DNA of 64,000 bases, taken from an uncultured Lachnospiraceae bacterium (GTDB lineage Bacteria > Bacillota > Clostridia > Lachnospirales > Lachnospiraceae). Positions within the stretch are counted from its first letter, which is position 1. The number at the start of each line of letters is the position of its first letter. Positions 1-9,433 of the stretch are shown here, piece after piece. The DNA lies in NCBI GenBank assembly GCA_910585605.1, contig CAJUFL010000009.1, positions 1 to 64,000 of the forward strand. Reading direction: 5' to 3'. Below the pieces are notes generated by a model. That model was not told where the DNA came from. It did not search any database and saw nothing but the letters and a program-made list of their open reading frames with translations. A program made the position numbers and the translations under genes.

Positions 1-273
1 TATTCCTACACATAATATCCTCCAAACGATAGCTTCACATCAAAGTATCAAATAACCTTTTTCTTCGCATGTTCCCTTTCATCATTTTTTGATATGAAAT
101 AGAATTTTTTGTATTATAGCACTTTTTATATTTAAACTCAATCATCCAGTACTATTTGTTCTCCTATATAGCATTTGTAGTTCCTATATGTAGAGATTGT
201 ATCTCGTTTAATAGGAACTTCTATCTCTGTAAAATGGAACATAACAAATTTCAGAACAGGCGGTGGACATGAA

Positions 274-350
274 TATTCTAACGCTTCGGAGCCACCGTTT
301 TATCGCTTGAGAGCCATTTGATTTTGGTATTCTAATGCTTGAGAGCCACC
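274..350. repeat. IS21-type left-end repeats (three copies)
   Basis: Three related copies of a sequence of the form CTAAtGCTTGAGAGCCACC lie at about 274-296, 298-318 (degenerate) and 328-350, all in the same orientation and just upstream of the istA fragment. IS21-family elements carry multiple repeats in their terminal regions that bind the transposase, so these are best read as the left-end transposase sites. The rest of 1-452 is AT-rich and I see no gene in it. The exact outer IS tip was not fixed. Confidence 0.6.
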
Positions 351-452
351 ACAACATCTAGTGGTCTTTGATATTTGATTTTATATAGGATCTCCTATAG
401 ATTTTGATAGAAAGCCTGGTGCTTTTAATAAATCTATAGGAGGTCTTTTATT

Positions 453-1526
453 ATGTACAAAAAGACGAAACCCAGAAGCGTAATGGAGCTTCTAAACAAA
501 AATCTAAGCGAAAGGGAGGTGGCGGCAATACTTGGATGCTCAAGAAACACAGTCTCTGAAATTAAGGAACTCTGCAGACAGCAAGGCATGACTTGGGATG
601 ACATTCAGGATATGACAGATGACGGGTTGTACGATATTTTATATCCTAAGAAATTCAAGCGGACAACAAACTATGTGCCTGTCGATTATGCATACGTACA
701 TTCAGAACTCAAGAAAACTGGAGTGACTATGAAACTGCTGTGGGAAGAGTATCGGGACAGATGCGTGAGCGAGGGCAGGGAATACTGTGCGTATCCTACA
801 TTTACTGTCAATTATTACAAATACACTGGCGAGAAGAATTATACCAGCCATATACAGCACAAGCCGGGAGTCGAGGCAGAGGTGGATTGGTCTGGTCCTA
901 CAATGTCATATGTGGACGTGGATACCGGAGAAATCATAACCGCATATCTGTTTGTCGCCACACTGCCATACAGCCAGTATGGGTATGTGGAAGCCACCAC
1001 GGATATGAAAGAAAAGGCGTGGCTTGAATGCCATGTGCATATGTTTGAATTCTTTGAAGGCACGCCTGTGAAGATTGTCTGCGACAACTTGAAAACTGGT
1101 GTTGTGTCCCATCCTAAGAAGGGCGAGATCATCCTCAATGATGCATATCTGGCATTGGGGGAGTATTACATGACCGCCATCATGCCTACAGGCGTTAAAA
1201 AGCCCAAGCAGAAAGCCAGCGTAGAAGGTTCCGTAGGCAAGATTGCGACGGCTGTTATAGCAAAGCTTAGGAATGAGATATTTACATCACTTGGATCGCT
1301 AAACTCAGCTATTCGCAAGGCTGTAAAGGAGTACAATGACAGACCGTTCCAGAAAAGGGATGGAAGCAGGAGCACTGTTTTCAATACGCAGGAAAAGGCT
1401 TATCTGAGAGCCCTGCCGTCAGTCCCTTACGAGGTGTGTGAATGGTCTTACGGACATAAGGCGGGCAAGAACTCCCATATAAGCTTTAACAAGGGTCAAT
1501 ACTCTGTTCCCAACAGATATATTGGT
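453..1526 (+). pseudogene. istA: IS21-family transposase IstA, 3'-truncated
   Basis: The N-terminal helix-turn-helix (residues about 10-45, with EVAAILGCSRNTVSEIK) and the integrase core (VDWSG near residue 145, then KIVCDNLKTGV, and a C-terminal acidic part near KPKQKASVEG) are typical of IstA, the IS21 transposase. The start has an AGGAGG ribosome binding site. Homology stops around QYSVPNRY near base 1526; the last about 20 residues of the open frame are the antisense of the neighbouring leftward gene. IstA is usually about 500 residues, so the C-terminus is missing, and no istB helper ATPase follows. The element is therefore a dead remnant whose right part was lost when it fused to the AbiE locus. 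Confidence 0.85.
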
Positions 1527-1655
1527 TACATCACCATTTATCTCCATCTGAAGAGTCTCACCATCATTCAATTCAAAGCAATCTCTTAAAGCAATTAGAT
1601 ATTGATAAATGTCGCCAGCTTTGGTTAGTGTTGCATCATTAACTGCTCTTGTCAC
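1524..1655 (-). pseudogene. N-terminal fragment of third AbiE-operon gene (possible DUF4297-like)
   Basis: A GTG start at 1655 has a strong ribosome binding site (AAAGGAGG, 8 nt away) and overlaps the 3' end of the AbiEii gene, so it was the third gene of that operon. About 44 residues remain (contains AGDIYQYLIALRDCFEL and LQMEINGDV) before the IS21 fragment starts. The pattern of a YQ-containing helix followed by a Leu-rich helix and an acidic strand resembles the N-terminus of DUF4297/Cap4-type nuclease domains, but this is a weak match by eye. The gene is broken and cannot make its full product. Confidence 0.5.
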
Positions 1656-2571
1656 TTTCGATACCTCCTTTCAAATCCAACCATGTGCCTGAATTGCTGT
1701 TCCATTCTTTATCCCATTCTCCCTCATCCACTATCGCATCAAACACAGGCTCAATGAAAGTCTGAATCTCCGCAATTACTACCTCAAATTCAAGCGTAAC
1801 ATCTTTAATATTTTTCAAAAAATATCTCCACCGCTTCTGCATATCTTCATCTTCGGAAAGTGCCAGAATACGCTTAAAGCTATCTCTGTCATAAGGTGTT
1901 TCTCTTTTCTTCAATGTTTCAAAAATTGCCGCCCGCAGCTTCGCTCCCTCAAAATCGAATGTTCTTGCCAGATAATATATATCGTAAAAGTCTTTCATCC
2001 TGCCAGTCAATTCAAATCGCTGCAAGATAGCGTCAAATTTCTCTGCTATCGTACTTTCCAAAGAATAAGTTTTTATCACTGGCTTTTCAAAATCCGGAAG
2101 CTGTGTATTGATTCTCCTTTCCTCCGCTTTCGGCACAATAATATCTCCCACACTAATATCAACATTAAACGGCACACGGACATTTTTTATCTGACCGATA
2201 ATTTGAGTACTGATGCCGTGGTATTTTCTCTGTGGGGAAATTTCTTCAAATCCCTTTGCTGTCATGGAAACAAAATCATTTCCTGTTGATGTCTCAATAA
2301 TCTTACCAATCATACTTTTTACATCTTCTATGGAATTGGAAAATCCACGAAGCAGAAAATCAACATCTATCGTTGCCCGACTTTCAAAATTGGTAAGCGT
2401 ATAGATAAACAATCCGCCTTTCAAAATAAGATTGTCTTCATAACCAGATTTTGAAAGTTTCCGCAAAAATTCCTCCTGCATAAACAACTGCAAACACTGT
2501 TGATAGCTGATTCCAGAAATCTTAGCTTTGTTTTTCAATTTTGCAAGAACAGACGCCGCCTTATCTGTCAT
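1639..2571 (-). CDS. abiEii: AbiEii-family nucleotidyltransferase toxin
   Basis: About 310 residues. The N-terminal third has the nucleotidyltransferase signature: LKGGLFIY, then RATIDVDFLLRG with the DxD acidic pair, and later a VDISVGD segment. The second half has AEKFDAILQRF and RMKDFYDIYYL, typical of AbiEii/AbiGii proteins. AbiEii-type toxins are nucleotidyltransferases that inhibit growth (MenA-type enzymes modify tRNA); they act with the AbiEi regulator against phage. The start is taken at 2571, where ATG overlaps the upstream stop (TAATG), indicating translational coupling; an in-frame start 9 nt further out is less well placed. The catalytic residues look intact. Confidence 0.88.
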   Translation of the reverse strand: MTDKAASVLAKLKNKAKISGISYQQCLQLFMQEEFLRKLSKSGYEDNLILKGGLFIYTLTNFESRATIDVDFLLRGFSNSIEDVKSMIGKIIETSTGNDFVSMTAKGFEEISPQRKYHGISTQIIGQIKNVRVPFNVDISVGDIIVPKAEERRINTQLPDFEKPVIKTYSLESTIAEKFDAILQRFELTGRMKDFYDIYYLARTFDFEGAKLRAAIFETLKKRETPYDRDSFKRILALSEDEDMQKRWRYFLKNIKDVTLEFEVVIAEIQTFIEPVFDAIVDEGEWDKEWNSNSGTWLDLKGGIESDKSS

Positions 2572-3179
2572 TACAACCACACTCCAATCAAATCCTTTAC
2601 ACGCTTTTGCACCCGCAAAGTCTTTGCGTACTGCATAAGGTTCGGAATATTTTTTTTCTGGTCTTTTACATAGCCTTGTATTGCCTTATTAAAAATCTCT
2701 TTATCCATCTTATTCATATTCCTCAGCACATCGCAAATGGTACGGTCACGGTCATAAATATGAACTTCTTGGAAGTCAATTTCTCCTTTTGTTTTTCCAA
2801 CGAAAAGCAGCTCTGGCTCAACCCGATAAGCCTTAATGAAAGGATAATCAATATTTGTACGCTTTCTGGAAGTATTTTTGTCAATGGTAATATTCCATTC
2901 AGCGGGATTCCTGTCACTGTATCTATAATAGAAAAGAGCTGTTTCCATACAAAGAACTGCATCAGGGAACAGGCGGTTGACAATAACCACCTCACTCGTA
3001 CCATAGTCATCCACCCAATGGTAACAGCCCCTTTTTATTCTTTCAATCAATCCTTGTTCCAGCATACGTTGAATATCTCTATAAAACAATTTTTCATTTG
3101 TAAGCTGTGCCGTTGTCATGACATAGCCATAATCAGAAAATATTTTGCTTAGTATTCTTATATCATTTTGTGTTAGCAT
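2571..3179 (-). CDS. abiEi: AbiEi-family antitoxin / transcriptional regulator
   Basis: About 202 residues. The N-terminus is a winged helix (residues about 5-60, with YVMTTAQLTNEKLFYRDIQR and LIERIKRGCYHWVD), followed by the AbiEi C-terminal domain (EVVIVNRLFPDAVLCMETALFYY, and YDRDRTICDVLRNM). This family represses its own operon by binding inverted repeats and counteracts AbiEii without contacting it (type IV system). ATG at 3179 is preferred because it has AAGGAGG five bases upstream; a longer frame starts at 3200. A perfect inverted repeat lies about 45 bp upstream and is the likely operator. Confidence 0.88.
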   Translation of the reverse strand: MLTQNDIRILSKIFSDYGYVMTTAQLTNEKLFYRDIQRMLEQGLIERIKRGCYHWVDDYGTSEVVIVNRLFPDAVLCMETALFYYRYSDRNPAEWNITIDKNTSRKRTNIDYPFIKAYRVEPELLFVGKTKGEIDFQEVHIYDRDRTICDVLRNMNKMDKEIFNKAIQGYVKDQKKNIPNLMQYAKTLRVQKRVKDLIGVWL

Positions 3180-3221
3180 TATTTCCTCCTTCTGACACAT
3201 TTACTGCGTCATTCAGGTAGA

Positions 3222-3241
3222 TTTGGAAGTTTACTTCCAAA
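3222..3241. promoter_or_regulatory. Candidate AbiEi operator (9-bp inverted repeat)
   Basis: TTTGGAAGT-TT-ACTTCCAAA is a perfect 9-bp inverted repeat with a 2-bp centre. It sits in the promoter region of the leftward abiEi-abiEii operon. AbiEi proteins are known to bind inverted repeats and repress their own promoter, so this is the natural operator candidate. Confidence 0.55.
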
Positions 3242-3382
3242 CTTTCACCTCTGCACTAAAATACGCATAAATTTTTTATCTCTTGTGTGCTTTACTACAT
3301 TATATCTATTCAACGCAAAAAAATCAAGCGAATCAAATCGAACAACTTCAAATCTTATACTTGTGTGATTTACTTCAAAAAA

Positions 3383-3420
3383 TCAGACCTACTTGTCCAT
3401 AATAAAACAAATAGGTCTGA
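3383..3420 (-). terminator. Stem-loop terminator after gene remnant
   Basis: TCAGACCTA...TAGGTCTGA arms (extended by TTGT/ACAA with one mismatch) form a long stem. On the minus strand the stem is followed by TTTTTTGAAG, as expected for an intrinsic terminator of the leftward remnant at 3427-3615. Confidence 0.6.
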
Positions 3421-3426
3421 AACATT

Positions 3427-3615
3427 TTAACCTGCTATATCAAATCTCATTAAATCAATGTCATATATAGTTATCATTCTTTCCGTATCTCTAACCCCGA
3501 TAGAATAAGGCTTTCCGACATTCCCCGCATTCTCATTTTCATCATATTTCTTTATCCTCTCAAACGTCGAAAAGCTATGTATCGGGAATCCCACCGCATC
3601 ATGCCCGTCCCAAAA
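3427..3615 (-). pseudogene. C-terminal remnant of an unrecognised gene
   Basis: The last about 60 residues of a leftward frame (containing FWDGHDAVGFPIHSFSTFER and ending LMRFDIAG) read like real protein, end in a stop at 3427 and are followed by a terminator. Upstream of about 3615 the same frame is simply antisense to the catalase fragment, so the gene lost its 5' part at a junction there. I do not recognise the family. No start or ribosome binding site belongs to it. Confidence 0.45.
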
Positions 3616-4080
3616 TACAGTAAGCGGAACATTACCGATGCTTCTCTGGGAACTGAGGAACTGGGGCACGAGGAGCTGGTATCCACCATTATTACCCAGC
3701 TTACCAAAAATCTTACCATGAAAGAAATCGAAGATTCCGGATTTTATCAATATTATGTAGACCATACTATCGGAATCTGGCCACAGGCTGCCAGCGGTAC
3801 ACCGTTTTCGGTTACTACTCTTCAGTCTACCGGAGATCCTATTACCGATCTGCATGAAGATATGGCAGCTGAACAAAAAGCCCGCCTGACTTATGACAAC
3901 ATACTCCGACTCTGCAAGGATGAACCGGATGTTTATGACGCCATTAAGTTCTTAAGAGAACGCGAAATGGTACATTATCAAAGATTTGGCGAAAGCCTTC
4001 GCCTGATACAGGATGACTTGGATTCTAAAAACTTTTATGCTTTCAATTCAGCCTTTGATAAAAAAGCAACCTGTTTATAA
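3610..4080 (+). pseudogene. Manganese catalase (CotJC-like), 5'-truncated
   Basis: About 150 residues match the C-terminal two thirds of Mn catalase: GTEELGHEE (metal ligands Glu and His), FYQYYVDHTIGIWPQAASG, DLHEDMAAEQKARLTYDNIL (third ligand Glu) and REREMVHYQRFGESL (fourth ligand His), ending with the usual KNFYAFN. The family uses five ligands; the first (a Glu in the missing N-terminal helix) is absent, so the fragment cannot hold the di-manganese centre. The open frame begins at 3577 but its first residues are antisense to the neighbouring remnant and no good ribosome binding site precedes them. A deletion or rearrangement at about 3610 fused the two remnants. Confidence 0.75.
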
Positions 4081-4103
4081 TACTCCCACTGTACCAATAC
4101 TGC

Positions 4104-4147
4104 AAAAAGCTTCCCTGCGGCTAATCTGCCTGCACGGAAGCTTTTTC
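4104..4147. terminator. Bidirectional terminator between catalase remnant and degV
   Basis: AAAAAGCTTCC and GGAAGCTTTTT are perfect 11-base arms around a 21-base loop, with A and T tracts on the two sides. It lies between convergent genes and can end both transcripts. Confidence 0.8.
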
Positions 4148-4166
4148 CATATATGCCGGATTCTGC

Positions 4167-5027
4167 TTATTTTTTCATAAACAATACTGCCAGCATGCCC
4201 GGTCCTGTATGGGTCCCTATGATAGGACCAATCTTTGTAATCTGAATATTCTCTGCCTTCGTCTTCTCTAATAGCTTTTCCTTTAAATCCAATGCCCGAT
4301 CTTCGGCATCACCATGTCCAATAAACACTGTACGTTCTTCATCATCCATTGTATCATTAATTTTGGCAATCATGTATTCCACGCTTTTCTTGTTTCCACG
4401 GACTTTATTTTCTACATAGAGTTTTCCCTCATCATCTACACTGATAATCGGCTTGATTTTAAGGGCACTTCCCAGCATCGCCTCTGCAAAAGAAAGCCGC
4501 CCGCCTCTTTGCAGATGGAACAGATCGTCTACCGTAAACCAATGTGCTACTCTGCTGCGATTTGCAACCACCCAGTCCGTTAATTCCTCCAATGACAATC
4601 CTTCTTCTTTTTTAAGTGCTGCCAGATACACAAAATACCCCTGACCTGCTGAAGCACAAAGAGAATCTACCACATGAATCGTACGTTCCGGAAAATCCTC
4701 CTCCAGCATGCCTTTTGCAATCAAAGCAGATTGATATGTGCCGCTAAGACCTGATGTAAAACATATATATAGAATATCTTCACCCTTTTCCAGCAACGGC
4801 GTAAAAAATTCCACATAATTTGCCGGATTAATCTGAGAAGTTACTGATTTTTTCCCCTGTTTTAAAGCCTCATAAAATTCCTCTGTTGTCATGTTCCGCT
4901 CATCTGGATAATGTAAAATCTCTTTTTCATCCAATGTAAATGCCATTGGCACAACAGCAATATTATGCTTTTCCACTAAATCCAACGGTAAATCAAGGGT
5001 TGCATCACTTACTAACATATAACTCAT
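4167..5027 (-). CDS. degV: DegV family fatty-acid-binding protein
   Basis: 286 residues. Typical DegV features: the N-terminal strand YMLVSDATLDLP with the conserved Asp, TSQINPANY (Ser-Gln loop), the CFTSGLSGTYQSA loop, DSLCASAGQG, a LQRGGRLS segment, and C-terminal IGPIIGTHTGPGMLAVLF. DegV/FakB proteins bind an acyl chain and present it to the FakA kinase for phosphorylation. The start at 5027 is chosen because AGGAGG lies eight bases upstream; the frame is open for nine more codons without a site. No fakA is nearby. A terminator at 4104-4147 follows. Confidence 0.9.
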   Translation of the reverse strand: MSYMLVSDATLDLPLDLVEKHNIAVVPMAFTLDEKEILHYPDERNMTTEEFYEALKQGKKSVTSQINPANYVEFFTPLLEKGEDILYICFTSGLSGTYQSALIAKGMLEEDFPERTIHVVDSLCASAGQGYFVYLAALKKEEGLSLEELTDWVVANRSRVAHWFTVDDLFHLQRGGRLSFAEAMLGSALKIKPIISVDDEGKLYVENKVRGNKKSVEYMIAKINDTMDDEERTVFIGHGDAEDRALDLKEKLLEKTKAENIQITKIGPIIGTHTGPGMLAVLFMKK

Positions 5028-5059
5028 TTTTTGCCTCCTAACCTTTGCAGCCAATTTTA

Positions 5060-7549
5060 TTATTTATATATTTTCTCTTCCTCATCAGGAATCACTTTCT
5101 TCAATACTTTATACAGAGTATCCACATCTACCGGTTTTGCAAGATGTGCCTGCATCCCCGCCTGAAGGGATTCTTCAACATCTTCATCATAAGTATTTGT
5201 CATAAGTCCGATAATCGGAATAGTATCGCCATCCTCTTTGCCGGATATACGAATACATCTGGTAGCCTCTCTTCCATCCATAAACGGCATATGCACATCC
5301 ATTAAAACAGCATCATAGGTAAATGCCGGATTGGAGATAAATTGGATAACAGCTTTCCTGCCATTTTCCGCCGCGTCCACTTTAAATCCAACTACCTCTA
5401 ATACTGCACGGATGGCATCTTGTGCCATCTCGCTATCCTCTGCAAGCAGAATTTTTTTCCCGGAAAAATCACCAGCTTCCGGTATTGCCTTTTTCTTAAC
5501 TGATTTTACTTTTTCCTGCTCCTGCAGGCCAAACGGAAGTGTAAAATATAAATGTGTACCTTCTGCATTCGCATCAATTCCAATCTGACCACCCATAAGC
5601 TGGATAATCCTAGAAGCAAGTGAAAGATCAAAATGCTGCTCATCAATGATACCGTTCCCTGCATTATGCGAAAATCCAAATATACTCTCTTTCATCCGTT
5701 CCGTTAATCCTTTACCGGTATCCTCCAGAATAAACCGGACAAATACCGTTTTATTATCCACCGCTACCTGTTTTGCGGTAAGCCTTATCACTCCGGAAAT
5801 CGGTGTATATGAAATAGCATTGTTAATGAGAACACTCATTGCCTGATAAAGCCTTATCTCATCTCCTAGCAGTTGCCTGTACTGACATTTCAAATCTACA
5901 AAAAACTGTACATTTTTCTTTTCTATCTTCTCCCTTACTGCAATATCAATACGATTTAGGAAATTCTCCAGCCGAAACGGCTGTTTTGCAATAGATATTG
6001 TATCGTTATCTACCTTAACAGTCTCTAACAGGGAATTCATCACCTGCATCATATGAGCTGCATAATTATCAATATTGGAAAGACATTCCAACAATCTCTT
6101 TTCATCTTTATATACTTGTTTTGCCACACTGGACATGCTAATAATTCCACTCATCGGGGTACAGATTTCATGGGAAATGTTGGCCAGCACCTCTCCCTTT
6201 AATTCTGCCGCAGACCTTGCAGCCATTAAAGAATCCCGTAACTGCTTATATTCTTCAATCTGTATACTCCTCACCTGTTCCACATCCTGGAACAGGATAT
6301 AAACAGTTACTTCTTTATTGGTATTTTGCTCAAAAAGAATCTGTCCATTCATACAATGATAACTGCCCTCATGTGTCCGATATCTAAAGTCCATCTCTTT
6401 TTTTGTCATTCCATTTTGGTATGCACTTTGTAAAAAATTAATATCAAAACACTCTAAAAACTTCTGCCTGTCGTCTAAATGTACCTTGGATAGCCATTTC
6501 AATACAAAATCCATGCTGTAAGAATATTTATTTTCTGCATCTTCCTGAAATAAATTATAAAAGATGTCTTTTCGAATTTCTACTGCAATAATATCTTTGT
6601 ATAACTGCCGAAGGGAAAATATAAATTTACGGTCCGTTATCCTGCGTTTTCCTAAAAAATGCAAATCCGCCTGCCTTTGCAGTGTAAACAGATATCCGTC
6701 ACGATTATCCTTTGTCTTTACTTTTGCAGTATTTGCTCTAAAAGAATCCTCCAGATATGGAAGGTCCATAAATCTGTCTAAATCCTGATTATAATCCAGC
6801 TGTCTGATCATACAATCTCTACAAGGTTCTTCTTGTCCTCTAAATGCCTTATAGCAATAATCTCCTGCCTTGATATTAGGATATTCCTGCTTAGCGTAGC
6901 TGTTTGCAAACTGAATCTTATACTCATCGTCTACCATGTAAAGCATTGTTTTTGTCATGGAACTCGCCAGCTTGAACAATCTCCAGTCATTTTCTCCCAT
7001 TACATCCTTGTAAAACTGTTTAATCAACATTTCATTCATCAGTTTTAAAAGAACATGAACTGCATCTATCTCTTCATCAGAGAGATCCTTGATGCTTTCC
7101 CATCCCAGTATAATATAACCAATGATGTTACCATGATTCGTCATCTGAAATTCCACTACAGCTCCATAACCACAATCCTTATAAAGTGTTCTTTCAGCTC
7201 CCGGAAGGACTGCGGTTGCCCGTGCAGCAAACATATCATCTTCCTCAAAATGATACCATTCCTTAATCATCTTAATATACGACTGAAAATCAATATTCCT
7301 CTTCTTCTCGGTTCCTTCCCAATCAAAAACAATCTCGGGTTCCCTGACCTCTTCATCATGGATAATATACATACTATCCAGTCCTAACTCATTTATCATC
7401 CGTTCCATAGTCCGCTCAATCCCTTTAGAAATACTGGAACTATGCAGCAGATCTTCAATTGTTTCTACTTCTAACAACCCCATAATCTCATCTTCTTTTC
7501 CGGTAATTTGCCTATCTGTCAATAAGCTGCTTCTATTTTCAAAACCCAT
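5060..7549 (-). CDS. Hybrid sensor histidine kinase/response regulator
   Basis: 829 residues and no membrane segment, so cytoplasmic. Order: a GAF-like N-terminal region (about 25-180), a PAS-like domain (about 190-260) with a CYKAFRGQEEPCRDC cysteine cluster (C232, C243, C246), a second PAS-like region (about 320-430), a HisKA domain with phospho-acceptor H460 in NISHEICTPM, an HATPase domain (N-box NNAISY near 577, G1 DTGKGL near 610) and a receiver domain with LAEDSE and phospho-acceptor Asp at LMDVHMP (about 751). The cysteines could bind a metal or sense redox, which is inference. ATG at 7549 lacks a strong ribosome binding site; 7483 (MGLLEVETIE) is an alternative. No separate output regulator adjoins it. 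Confidence 0.88.
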   Translation of the reverse strand: MGFENRSSLLTDRQITGKEDEIMGLLEVETIEDLLHSSSISKGIERTMERMINELGLDSMYIIHDEEVREPEIVFDWEGTEKKRNIDFQSYIKMIKEWYHFEEDDMFAARATAVLPGAERTLYKDCGYGAVVEFQMTNHGNIIGYIILGWESIKDLSDEEIDAVHVLLKLMNEMLIKQFYKDVMGENDWRLFKLASSMTKTMLYMVDDEYKIQFANSYAKQEYPNIKAGDYCYKAFRGQEEPCRDCMIRQLDYNQDLDRFMDLPYLEDSFRANTAKVKTKDNRDGYLFTLQRQADLHFLGKRRITDRKFIFSLRQLYKDIIAVEIRKDIFYNLFQEDAENKYSYSMDFVLKWLSKVHLDDRQKFLECFDINFLQSAYQNGMTKKEMDFRYRTHEGSYHCMNGQILFEQNTNKEVTVYILFQDVEQVRSIQIEEYKQLRDSLMAARSAAELKGEVLANISHEICTPMSGIISMSSVAKQVYKDEKRLLECLSNIDNYAAHMMQVMNSLLETVKVDNDTISIAKQPFRLENFLNRIDIAVREKIEKKNVQFFVDLKCQYRQLLGDEIRLYQAMSVLINNAISYTPISGVIRLTAKQVAVDNKTVFVRFILEDTGKGLTERMKESIFGFSHNAGNGIIDEQHFDLSLASRIIQLMGGQIGIDANAEGTHLYFTLPFGLQEQEKVKSVKKKAIPEAGDFSGKKILLAEDSEMAQDAIRAVLEVVGFKVDAAENGRKAVIQFISNPAFTYDAVLMDVHMPFMDGREATRCIRISGKEDGDTIPIIGLMTNTYDEDVEESLQAGMQAHLAKPVDVDTLYKVLKKVIPDEEEKIYK

Positions 7550-7644
7550 GTATATCTATTTGTTTATTCTAACACACTTTACCAGTTTTGGATACTCCCA
7601 TTCACAAAATATAAGTTTAGATTGACTAATCTGCAAGTTTAGTA

Positions 7645-7672
7645 TTGACTTCACTTTCAGAATGAGTATAAT
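7645..7672 (+). promoter_or_regulatory. Probable sigma-A promoter of the polyamine operon
   Basis: TTGACT and TATAAT separated by 16 bp lie about 100 bp upstream of the cupin regulator gene and face it. A short AAAGT-AA-ACTTT dyad downstream (near 7695) could be a regulator site, but is weak. Confidence 0.6.
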
Positions 7673-7774
7673 AACCTTTGTGTCTGTTTAGTAAAAGTAA
7701 ACTTTATGTTTATTATTTAGTATAAGACATGAAACAATCCGATGTGATTATCGGTATATCAAAAAGGAGACAAT

Positions 7775-8311
7775 ATGAACATAGGCTATAAATTAAAAAC
7801 TCTCCGGGTCGCCAAAGGCCTAACACAGGAAGAGCTTGCAGACAGATCAGAGCTTTCTAAAGGGTTTATCTCACAACTGGAAAGGGATCTTACATCTCCC
7901 TCTATTGCAACTTTGGTAGATATCCTGCAATGTCTGGGAACCAATCTAAAAGATTTCTTTAACGATGAGGAAGAAGAACAGATAGTTTTTAAAAAGGAGG
8001 ACTACTTTGAAAAGACGGATGAAGAATTAGGTAACAAAATAGAGTGGATCATACCTAATGCCCAGAAAAATGAAATGGAACCCATCCGTTTAACTTTATC
8101 CCCTTGCGGTTCCACTTATCCCGACCTTCCGCACGAGGGTGAAGAATTCGGATATGTTCTAAGCGGCAATATTTTAATACACATAGGAAGTAAATGCCAT
8201 AAAGCCAAAAAGGGGGAATCTTTTTACTTCACCCCCTCCGGCAGACATTATATAGAAGCTGGCAAAAACGGTGCAGCCCTGATATGGGTTTCCAGTCCCC
8301 CAAGCTTTTAA
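7775..8311 (+). CDS. XRE-family regulator with C-terminal cupin domain
   Basis: 178 residues. Residues 5-60 form a Cro/C1 helix-turn-helix (LRVAKGLTQEELADRSELSKGFISQLERD); residues about 100-175 form a small cupin barrel (PHEGEEFGYVLSGNILIHIG, GESFYFTPSGRHYIEA). Regulators of this form (PuuR-like) commonly control polyamine or amino-acid genes and sense the ligand in the cupin pocket. It is the first gene before potA-potB-potCD and has an AAGGAG site. It most likely regulates that operon in response to spermidine or putrescine; this role rests on context. Confidence 0.88.
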   Translation: MNIGYKLKTLRVAKGLTQEELADRSELSKGFISQLERDLTSPSIATLVDILQCLGTNLKDFFNDEEEEQIVFKKEDYFEKTDEELGNKIEWIIPNAQKNEMEPIRLTLSPCGSTYPDLPHEGEEFGYVLSGNILIHIGSKCHKAKKGESFYFTPSGRHYIEAGKNGAALIWVSSPPSF

Positions 8312-8359
8312 CATTTTAACCAACCTTTCACTATCATGACAGAAGGAGGATATGATTCC

Positions 8360-9433
8360 ATGGCTAACAAACTAATTGATCTTTTAGGAATCACAAAATC
8401 TTATAATAACAATATCGTATTAGACGATTTTAACTTATACATCAGGGAAAATGAATTTTTAACCCTTTTAGGACCTTCGGGCTGCGGAAAAACCACAACG
8501 CTCCGGATTATCGGAGGATTTGAACAACCGGATTCCGGCAAAGTTATGTTAGACGGCAGAGACATCACAAATGTACCACCGAATAAGCGCCAATTAAACA
8601 CCGTGTTCCAAAAATATGCTCTTTTTACCCATATGACGATTGCAGAAAATATTGCTTTTGGTCTAAAACTGAAAAACAAAAGCAAAACATATATTGATGA
8701 TAAGATTAAATATGCTCTAAAACTAGTAAATTTGGATGGTTATGGAAATCGTAAACCGGATTCGTTAAGCGGTGGTCAGCAGCAACGAATCGCTATTGCC
8801 CGTGCCATTGTCAATGAGCCTAAAATCCTTTTACTGGATGAACCTCTTGGTGCCCTTGACCTGAAACTCCGTCAGGATATGCAGTACGAATTGATTCGAT
8901 TAAAAAATGAACTCGGAATCACCTTTATATATGTGACCCACGATCAGGAAGAAGCTCTTACCATGAGTGATACCATTGTAGTTATGAATCAGGGATATAT
9001 TCAGCAGATTGGCACACCAGAGGATATTTATAATGAACCCCAGAATGCTTTTGTGGCAGATTTTATAGGCGACAGCAATTTAATTGATGCGGTTATGATA
9101 GAAGACCGGCTGGTCTCTTTCCTAAATGCAAAATGGAATTGTGTAGACGAAAACTTTGGTGTCAACAAACCGGTAGATGTGGTCATACGCCCTGAAGATG
9201 TTGTTTTATGTAAACCTGAAGACGGAACGATTTCAGGTGAGGTTACTCATGTCATTTTCAAAGGGGTCCACTACGAAATGGAAGTTATGGCCGGTAATTT
9301 TGAATGGCTTGTTCATTCCACACTTATGCATCCTGTAGGAGAAAAAGTCGGTATCACTGTAGATCCCTTCAATATCCAAATTATGAACAAACCAGAATCT
9401 GAAGATGAGGAGGTGGCATACATTGAAGAGTAG
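8360..9433 (+). CDS. potA: Spermidine/putrescine ABC transporter ATP-binding protein
   Basis: 357 residues. Walker A GPSGCGKTT (about 40-48), Q-loop, signature LSGGQQQRIAIARA, Walker B ILLLDEPLGALD and the switch His in THDQEEAL, followed by a TOBE-type C-terminal domain (about 270-345). It energises polyamine import together with the two permease subunits encoded next. ATG 8360 is chosen because AAGGAGG lies about 10 bases upstream; the ATG at 8336 is before that site. Its 3' end overlaps potB. Confidence 0.93.
   Translation: MANKLIDLLGITKSYNNNIVLDDFNLYIRENEFLTLLGPSGCGKTTTLRIIGGFEQPDSGKVMLDGRDITNVPPNKRQLNTVFQKYALFTHMTIAENIAFGLKLKNKSKTYIDDKIKYALKLVNLDGYGNRKPDSLSGGQQQRIAIARAIVNEPKILLLDEPLGALDLKLRQDMQYELIRLKNELGITFIYVTHDQEEALTMSDTIVVMNQGYIQQIGTPEDIYNEPQNAFVADFIGDSNLIDAVMIEDRLVSFLNAKWNCVDENFGVNKPVDVVIRPEDVVLCKPEDGTISGEVTHVIFKGVHYEMEVMAGNFEWLVHSTLMHPVGEKVGITVDPFNIQIMNKPESEDEEVAYIEE

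Noticed and set aside
740..1655. Extra open frames overlapping istA and the AbiE third gene (for example 839-1138 minus)
   Set aside because: They are antisense or out-of-frame shadows of istA; no ribosome binding sites or family features.
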